The notes beneath the pieces were generated by a model, which was not told the origin of the DNA, ran no database searches, and saw only the letters and a list, made by a program, of their open reading frames with translations. The translations under genes were made by a program, and so were the position numbers. This document shows positions 6,400-10,970 of a DNA stretch of 10,970 bases, in pieces (position 1 is the first letter of the stretch; each line of letters starts with the position of its first letter). Location: assembly GCA_947522695.1 (NCBI GenBank), contig CANNTX010000038.1, forward strand, positions 1-10,970. The letters are read 5' to 3'. Source of the DNA: an uncultured Bacilli bacterium (GTDB lineage: Bacteria > Bacillota_I > Bacilli_A > RF39 > UBA660).

Positions 6400-6432
6400 C
6401 ACTTAGCATCCAAAATTAAGTGTTCCTTTTTT
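6400..6432 (+). terminator. Intrinsic terminator of the peptide transcript
   Basis: CACTTA (6400-6405) pairs with TAAGTG (6417-6422) and is followed by TTCC and six T (6427-6432). The 3' part of this element is also the outer long-range arm that pairs with the transcript's 5' end, so the terminator strand would become part of the closing stem once the RNA is complete. Confidence 0.6.
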
Positions 6433-6438
6433 ATATTA

Positions 6439-6455
6439 TGTAAGTTTTCCTTACA
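6439..6455. other. Small perfect hairpin between peptide terminator and antisense promoter
   Basis: TGTAAG and CTTACA, 6 bp with a 5-nt centre. No T run follows on either strand, so it is not an obvious terminator. It would fall at the very 5' end of the proposed antisense RNA, where stem-loops commonly protect or start pairing. Confidence 0.4.
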
Positions 6456-6460
6456 CATTC

Positions 6461-6489
6461 ATATTATCAAATTTTAACAATTTGTACAA
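6461..6489 (-). promoter_or_regulatory. Candidate antisense promoter across the small peptide locus
   Basis: On the minus strand TTGTAC (6484-6489) and TAATAT (6461-6466) are 17 bp apart, with TG one base before the -10. A transcript starting near 6454 would run antisense through the whole peptide transcript and could end at the hairpin terminator at 6110-6150, about 340 nt. It might instead serve the NrtR-like gene as a distal promoter. Confidence 0.45.
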
Positions 6490-6497
6490 GTACAAAT
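6480..6497. promoter_or_regulatory. 18-bp palindrome over the antisense -35
   Basis: ATTTGTAC and GTACAAAT form perfect 8-bp arms around AA. It covers the -35 of the antisense promoter candidate, a position expected for a repressor site. No T run follows, so it is not a terminator. Confidence 0.5.
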
Positions 6498-6504
6498 AAC
6501 GCAA

Positions 6505-6550
6505 TTTCATACATTTTCATACATTATTTCATACATTATTTAATACATTA
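6505..6550. repeat. Tandem 12-nt repeat, TTTCATACATTA
   Basis: Four copies lie head to tail: 6505-6515 (short, 10-nt offset), 6515-6526, 6527-6538 and 6539-6550 (one substitution, TTTAATACATTA). The array ends 7 bp from the stop codon of the aminotransferase gene. It is too short and lacks spacers for CRISPR; it could be a protein-binding array or a slippage product. Confidence 0.75.
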
Positions 6551-6557
6551 ATAAATA

Positions 6558-8048
6558 TTAAACAAGCTCCTCTAAAACCCTTTTAAGCTTATCTAACATC
6601 TCAACAATATCTTCTTCACTTTTAGCAAAAGTAAATCTTCCAACTAATTCATCCTCATTCGGCCAAGCAATACTTTTTCCAATTAAATATCTTAAATTAA
6701 TATTTTTATATAAATAAATCAATAAATCTTCGTCTTCATTTATTATTCCATCTGCATAACGTTTTCCCTTTAATTCTGTAAAATCTAGCACAATAAAGAA
6801 TCCAACCTTAACATCACATTTAATTTTAACTCCATCTATTCCCTTATTTATATCATAATAATTTACATATCTTTTAATAGATTCAACCACCCTATTACGA
6901 CATTTCTTATCACAACATTCAACTCCCATAATCATAGTCTTAAATAAATTATAACGATACTTATATTCTTCTCTTAATTTACTAAAATATTCATCATATT
7001 CTATCTCACTACTACCAAACGCACCAGCAAGTGCTTCACCAATAATAGCCGGAACTGCATCAAGTTCTCTAAATATTTTATTAACAATTTCTCTAATAAT
7101 TATTTCATCAGCAACAACAAATCCCGCTCTTAAACTTGCCATGCCATAAGATTTAGAAAGTCCAAATAAAGATATCGTATTTTTAAACATACCATCTAAA
7201 CTTGCTATCGGTTTAGCAATATCCCCATCAAAACATATATCACGATAAATTAAATCATCAATAATAAACATATTGTTATCTTTAATAACCTTACCAAGTT
7301 CTTCTAATCTTTCTTTTTCACACTCTCCCATATAATTTCCTAAAGGATTATTCGGATTACTATTCAAAAAAGCAACTACCTTAGGAACATAATCTAAATC
7401 TTTATATTTATCCTTAAGTTCATCATTAATTTCCTTAACCTTATCGTCTAGCCTCTTAGGATTAATCAAATAATTATCCTCTTCTAATAAAGGCACAACC
7501 TCAACATTAACATTTAATCTTTCTGGTTTAAAAGTAAATAATCCATAATTAGGAGCCGTAGTTATAATTACATCATATGGTCTAGCAATTATGTCTATAA
7601 CATAATTAAAAGCCTGACTAGTAGAAGCACACATCGTTAAATTATTAACCGATAATCCCTTACTATCAATATCGTTATAATCATATGCATCATCATTCTT
7701 AATGCCTATTTTCTCTACATAATCAAGAAGAACTTTTCTAACCCTGTCATCACCTTCAGAATAAGGATATTTATATAACTCATTACCATGAATATAACTA
7801 TCTAGTCTTTTAATAATAGGAGGATAAGCATCATAACTCAAAGGATTACCACTAGTAAAATTTAAATCTTTTTTACTATCATATAAATTATTTAAAATAT
7901 AATCATAAATACTAAACCCATCTTCAACTCCTTTAACATATTTAGAAAAAGGTTTATTATCTAATCTCTTACCAACATCAGGAAATCCAAACTTTCTTTC
8001 TTTCAAATAAGGATATCTCTTTAAAATATCGCTAAATAGCTTATCCAT
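6558..8048 (-). CDS. PLP-dependent class I/II aminotransferase
   Basis: Transfers amino groups between an amino acid and a 2-oxo acid, using pyridoxal phosphate, in the cytosol. Fold-type I marks are present: MCASTSQAFNYV (139-150, cofactor phosphate loop), NPNNPLG (231-237), IIDDLIY (262-268, Asp and Tyr binding the ring) and SLFGLSKSYGMASLRAGF with Schiff-base Lys299 and Arg307. GRFTFA near the end carries the expected carboxylate-binding Arg. At 496 residues it is about 100 longer than AspC-type enzymes, so the substrate cannot be set; aspartate, alanine or an aspartate decarboxylase-like role are all possible. A TTAGGAGTG ribosome binding site overlaps the stop of nadK 12 bp upstream, so it is the last gene of the NAD operon. 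Confidence 0.92.
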   Translation of the reverse strand: MDKLFSDILKRYPYLKERKFGFPDVGKRLDNKPFSKYVKGVEDGFSIYDYILNNLYDSKKDLNFTSGNPLSYDAYPPIIKRLDSYIHGNELYKYPYSEGDDRVRKVLLDYVEKIGIKNDDAYDYNDIDSKGLSVNNLTMCASTSQAFNYVIDIIARPYDVIITTAPNYGLFTFKPERLNVNVEVVPLLEEDNYLINPKRLDDKVKEINDELKDKYKDLDYVPKVVAFLNSNPNNPLGNYMGECEKERLEELGKVIKDNNMFIIDDLIYRDICFDGDIAKPIASLDGMFKNTISLFGLSKSYGMASLRAGFVVADEIIIREIVNKIFRELDAVPAIIGEALAGAFGSSEIEYDEYFSKLREEYKYRYNLFKTMIMGVECCDKKCRNRVVESIKRYVNYYDINKGIDGVKIKCDVKVGFFIVLDFTELKGKRYADGIINEDEDLLIYLYKNINLRYLIGKSIAWPNEDELVGRFTFAKSEEDIVEMLDKLKRVLEELV

Positions 8049-8060
8049 AATTATTCACTC

Positions 8061-8846
8061 CTAACTTAAAAACTTTTCATTTATTTTCTTAATAAAATTA
8101 TACCCATTCTTTCTAAAACATTTTATTGTCTTATTTTCCATTAAAACTTCAATCCTACTTATATTATTAAATACCTTATTTTCTCCATCAAATGTGATTA
8201 ATAAATCATTCGTATTACTTGGAATCAAAGCAATTAATTTATCATCAGGAAGTACTAAAGGTCCCAATAAATTACGATAAGTTTTACTATTTAAAGGAGC
8301 AATAGGTGTTATTTGTAAACTATGAAAAGTATTATAGACAATAGCACCACCTAAACTTAAATTATAAGCTGTTGAACCAAAACTAGTCGATATTACAACT
8401 CCATCACCCACAAAATTTTCCAAATGTTCATTGTCTATCTCTACATTTAATTTTAGAGTTTTAAAATCACTAGATCTAAACACAAATTCATTTAAAGCAT
8501 TTAACTCATATATTTTATCTCCATCATATATTTTTGCTTTAACAACTTTAATCTCTTCCTTAAAATAATTATTATTTTTTAAATCAGCAATAAGTTCATC
8601 TAGTTCTTCAGTATTAATATCTTGAGCAAAACCGAGTGTTCCTGTATTTACTCCTAAAAATAAAGCATCACTATTAAAGCCAGTATCCCTAACCATTCTA
8701 AGAAAAGCCCCATCGCCGCCTATTGCTATAGCATAATCATAGTTATCATTATCTAAAATGAAACCACTATCTTCTAATTTCTTAGCTAACTTCTCATAAA
8801 CCTTAATAGACTTTTCGTTATTATTATAAAATATTTTAACTTTCAT
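8061..8846 (-). CDS. nadK: NAD kinase
   Basis: Phosphorylates NAD at the 2'-OH of the adenosine ribose to give NADP. The 261 residues fit the compact Gram-positive form. Key motifs are AIGGDGAFLR (41-50, the catalytic GGDG), NTGTLGF shortly after, and GDGVVISTSFGSTAYNLSLGGAIV, the glycine-rich substrate loop, followed by ITPIAPLN. The start lies 1 bp after the stop of pncC with only a weak AGAGA upstream, so translation is probably coupled. Its stop codon TAG is part of the ribosome binding site of the aminotransferase gene. Confidence 0.97.
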   Translation of the reverse strand: MKVKIFYNNNEKSIKVYEKLAKKLEDSGFILDNDNYDYAIAIGGDGAFLRMVRDTGFNSDALFLGVNTGTLGFAQDINTEELDELIADLKNNNYFKEEIKVVKAKIYDGDKIYELNALNEFVFRSSDFKTLKLNVEIDNEHLENFVGDGVVISTSFGSTAYNLSLGGAIVYNTFHSLQITPIAPLNSKTYRNLLGPLVLPDDKLIALIPSNTNDLLITFDGENKVFNNISRIEVLMENKTIKCFRKNGYNFIKKINEKFLS

Positions 8847-8847
8847 C

Positions 8848-9315
8848 TTACTTATAAATCTCTAATAAATTTTTACTTATACTTTCCATAATATATTTTT
8901 TATTATTTAATCTAGTATCATTTATCGCAATTAATTCATATTCATAATATTTGTCACTATTTTTATCATAAATTGCATAATAAATTTTATTATCATCACC
9001 AAATAAATTATTTTCATCAACTCTATTAATCTTACCTGTAATTCCAACACCAATATCACTATTAGCAAAATCACTAATATTTTTAGCCATTTCTCTAGCC
9101 ACATTCATACTATAAACTGAATATTTATCAATTACTTCCTTACTAACTCCCATTTTAATCTTATACTCATTAGAATAAGTAACTGCACTAAATTTTAAAA
9201 CATTACTTGATCCATCTATATCTGTTATCGAACTAGCCACAAATCCACCAGTACAAGATTCCATAGTCGCAATTGTCATTTTCTTTTCTATTAATAAATT
9301 AACTACATCTTTCAT
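8848..9315 (-). CDS. pncC: Nicotinamide-nucleotide amidase (CinA C-terminal family)
   Basis: Deamidates NMN to nicotinate mononucleotide, returning the NMN released by DNA ligase to NAD synthesis. It is a 155-residue stand-alone CinA_C domain without the N-terminal MoCF-like half of full CinA. The family motifs ATMESCTGGFVASSI (16-30), DGSS and VTYSNEYK (45-52) are clear. The usual TGIAGP segment is instead TGKINRVD, a variation that leaves activity likely but not certain. The start overlaps nadD by 17 bp; GAAAGGAA eight bases before the ATG supports it. Its product feeds NadD, encoded by the previous gene. Confidence 0.92.
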   Translation of the reverse strand: MKDVVNLLIEKKMTIATMESCTGGFVASSITDIDGSSNVLKFSAVTYSNEYKIKMGVSKEVIDKYSVYSMNVAREMAKNISDFANSDIGVGITGKINRVDENNLFGDDNKIYYAIYDKNSDKYYEYELIAINDTRLNNKKYIMESISKNLLEIYK

Positions 9316-9862
9316 AAAGTTTTTCCTTTCTTATATACTCTAAAACATCTTTATTAAGATACCTTTTTATTATATCATTTTTATTAATATTATTCCTAAT
9401 AAAAGTAGAACTTATATCACTATTTAATATATTCGTAACAACGATATTATCACTCGCTACTATTTTATCATTACCTCTATTAATAACCAACAACTTATAT
9501 TTACTTAAAATATATTCACTATTTTTCCAAGTACCAATTTGCTTTAAATTATCAGCACCCAATATAAAATAAATTTCATCACCTAAATATTTTTTCTTAA
9601 AATAATCTAAAGTTTCATAAGTATAAATAACTCTATTTTGATTTTCATAATCACTTACTATCATATCATTATAATCTTTGGTCATCATCTTAAGCATTTT
9701 GATTCTATATCTTATATCAATAAGATCATCTTTATTATACTTATTACCTGTTGGAACAAATATCACTTTATCTAAATATTTAAGCATTAATAACTCCTTA
9801 GCAATATATAGATGCATTAAGTGAGGAGGATTAAATGAACCTCCAAAAATACCTATTCTCAT
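9299..9862 (-). CDS. nadD: Nicotinate-nucleotide adenylyltransferase
   Basis: Joins NaMN and ATP to make NaAD, the step before NAD synthetase. The 187 residues match the family. The nucleotidyltransferase signature GGSFNPPHLMH is at 7-17 and the second ATP-binding motif ISSTFIR at 150-156; FILGADNL (99-106) is the usual substrate-site segment. It starts 2 bp after nadE and overlaps pncC at its 3' end. In many Firmicutes nadD is followed by yqeK and rsfS; here it is instead within a dedicated NAD cluster. Confidence 0.97.
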   Translation of the reverse strand: MRIGIFGGSFNPPHLMHLYIAKELLMLKYLDKVIFVPTGNKYNKDDLIDIRYRIKMLKMMTKDYNDMIVSDYENQNRVIYTYETLDYFKKKYLGDEIYFILGADNLKQIGTWKNSEYILSKYKLLVINRGNDKIVASDNIVVTNILNSDISSTFIRNNINKNDIIKRYLNKDVLEYIRKEKLYERCS

Positions 9863-9864
9863 AA

Positions 9865-10614
9865 CTATCTTTTTAAATAAGGAATAGTATATTTATGTAA
9901 TGAATTATTATGTAACTTTTCTATTTTACCTTTAACAATCTCATCTTCTAATGTACCACTTAAATACTTTTCAATATCACTATATTTTACACCTAATTTA
10001 TCTTCATCACTTAATCCAGATAATCCATCACTTGGAACTTTATATAATACTTTTTCTGGCACTTTTAGATATTCACCTATAGCAATAACTTCACTAACCG
10101 TATAATCTGTTAAAACACCAATATCATGAACTGAATCTCCACCTTTAGTAAAATATCCAACATAACTTTCACATTTATTACTTGTACCCGCAACTATATA
10201 AGTTTTACCTTTAATAGCTGAATATAACGCTGCTAAATAATAACAGCTTGCCATTCTAAGTCTAGGTTTTAAATTTATTTCGCTGTTTTTTAACTCTTCA
10301 CTTGTAAAGTTACCTAACTTATCAATTTCTTTAGTAAATACATCAAAAGTATCAGTTAAATCTAAATTAATTAGTTCAAAACCAAATGTATCAGCAACTA
10401 ACTTAGCATCACTTTTATCTTCCGCTTTAGAGTGGCAAGGTAAAGTAACACCTAATACATTTTCTTTTCCAATTGCCTCACACATAACTGCTGCTACAAC
10501 TGCTGAATCTTTACCTCCACTAATGCCTAAAACACATCCTCCTAAATTATTCTTTTTATAATATTCTCTAATAAAATTAATTAATTTTTTAGTTTCTACT
10601 TCTTTATTAAACAT
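9865..10614 (-). CDS. nadE: Ammonia-dependent NAD synthetase
   Basis: Amidates NaAD to NAD using ATP and ammonia. At 249 residues it lacks the glutaminase domain of the longer form, so free ammonia is the donor. The N-type ATP pyrophosphatase loop SGGKDS lies at 32-37, LKPRLRM near 115-121 matches the conserved ARxRM segment, and GTSNKCESYVGYFTKGGD (143-160) is the NaAD/ATP site. The ATG is preceded by AGAAGGAA inside the upstream Nudix gene, which it overlaps by 19 bp, so the two are coupled. nadD follows after 2 bp. Confidence 0.96.
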   Translation of the reverse strand: MFNKEVETKKLINFIREYYKKNNLGGCVLGISGGKDSAVVAAVMCEAIGKENVLGVTLPCHSKAEDKSDAKLVADTFGFELINLDLTDTFDVFTKEIDKLGNFTSEELKNSEINLKPRLRMASCYYLAALYSAIKGKTYIVAGTSNKCESYVGYFTKGGDSVHDIGVLTDYTVSEVIAIGEYLKVPEKVLYKVPSDGLSGLSDEDKLGVKYSDIEKYLSGTLEDEIVKGKIEKLHNNSLHKYTIPYLKR

Positions 10615-10970
10615 AAACTATTCCTTCTTTCTTTTTCTAAACTAATTGCTAAAAGTGAATTAGCATCTTTTATATAATTTAAATTTATTAATTCATCCAA
10701 TTCTTCAAAACTACACTTAATAACTTTAACAAATTCACCATCATCTAAATTTTGATTACTAACTAATTTACAACCTTTAAAAACAAATATGTGATTTAAC
10801 GCTCCACTTATACCTTGATCTTGATAAAAGGCTTTAATATAGTAAGTCTCATTAGGAACATATCCTGTCTCCTCTAAAAACTCTCTTTTAGCCGCATCTA
10901 ATATTGATTCATTATCATTAACATATCCAGCTGGTAAATTAGCAAGAACGCCTTCCTTAGTAAACACTCT
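10596..10970 (-). CDS. Nudix hydrolase, ADP-ribose pyrophosphatase type, N-terminus off the right edge
   Basis: About 124 C-terminal codons are visible and the frame stays open to the last base. The Nudix box is intact: G, five residues, E, seven residues, REFLEETGY, preceded by NLPAGYV, a pattern typical of ADP-ribose pyrophosphatases (NudF) that hydrolyse ADP-ribose to AMP and ribose 5-phosphate. A GTG at 10965-10967 could be mistaken for a start but falls only about eight residues before the LPAG motif, whereas the family has a beta-strand domain before it. ADP-ribose is a breakdown product of NAD and a ligand of NrtR regulators, which fits the NAD operon that follows. The substrate is inferred. 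Confidence 0.85.
   Translation of the reverse strand, partial: RVFTKEGVLANLPAGYVNDNESILDAAKREFLEETGYVPNETYYIKAFYQDQGISGALNHIFVFKGCKLVSNQNLDDGEFVKVIKCSFEELDELINLNYIKDANSLLAISLEKERRNSLCLIKK

Larger units (their letters stand above)
6196..6428 (+). repeat. Inverted repeat joining the 5' and 3' ends of the peptide transcript
   Basis: The outer arms are 6196-6210 (AAGGAACATTTAATT) and 6414-6428 (AATTAAGTGTTCCTT), which pair over 15 bp with a single G-U. The inner arms are 6217-6226 (GTGATTACCT) and 6393-6402 (AGGTAATCAC), a perfect 10 bp. Together they can close the whole RNA end to end, as seen in several type I toxin messengers. Confidence 0.75.

Noticed and set aside
6196..6428. MITE-like element with 15-bp terminal inverted repeats
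   Set aside because: No target-site duplication is visible at the ends, and the arms are explained better by RNA pairing nested with a ribosome-site hairpin, an ORF and a terminator.
6439..6455. TGTAAG/CTTACA hairpin as a terminator
   Set aside because: No T run follows the stem on either strand.
6505..6550. CRISPR array
   Set aside because: Units are 12 nt with no spacers between them and no cas genes nearby.
10965..10967. GTG as the start of the right-edge Nudix gene
   Set aside because: The frame is open past it to the window end and the family needs an N-terminal domain before the LPAG motif; the gene is cut by the window edge.

Overview
The window is very AT-rich and densely packed, and nearly everything is coded on the minus strand. 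Gene content (asnB, ung, LiaF-like and DUF4097 envelope proteins, a compact NAD gene set), strong GGAGG-type ribosome binding sites and low GC suggest a Bacilli/Firmicutes chromosome, perhaps a small-genome gut lineage. This assignment is inferred from composition and gene families, not from a marker gene. TGA serves as a stop in several genes (ung, the MazG-like gene, the LiaF-like gene), so the code is standard and not the Mycoplasma code.

Layout in the direction of minus-strand transcription, right to left. (1) 10970-6558 is a tightly packed operon entering from the right edge: ADP-ribose-type Nudix hydrolase (partial), nadE, nadD, pncC, nadK and a class I/II aminotransferase. Gaps are 1-12 bp or the genes overlap. 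pncC, nadD, nadE and nadK together give the path NMN -> NaMN -> NaAD -> NAD -> NADP. (2) 6557-6067 has no long gene but is rich in signals. It holds a plus-strand 35-codon hydrophobic peptide gene with a very strong ribosome binding site, nested RNA pairing elements and its own promoter and terminator, plus a candidate antisense promoter with a palindrome over its -35, 12-nt tandem repeats, and a hairpin terminator on the minus strand. It looks like a type I toxin-antitoxin locus. (3) 6066-4601 holds an NrtR-like Nudix/winged-helix protein whose Nudix box has lost key glutamates, followed by ung and an intrinsic terminator. (4) 4543-1329 is a five-gene operon: LiaF-like membrane protein, DUF4097 protein, an unrecognised 160-residue protein, a MazG-like pyrophosphohydrolase, and an HD-domain protein. 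The HD gene carries an in-frame TAA at codon 39 of its otherwise intact full-length frame. (5) 1283-1 is asnB, with its own promoter, running off the left edge.

How the genes fit together: the NrtR-like regulator lies two transcription units downstream of the NAD operon, so it is a natural candidate to control it, although the operon's promoter is outside the window. The MazG-like and HD proteins suggest nucleotide-pool cleaning. The LiaF/DUF4097 pair suggests an envelope-stress response, but no LiaRS-type sensor kinase or regulator is present. The most unusual parts are the small plus-strand peptide locus and the interrupted HD gene.
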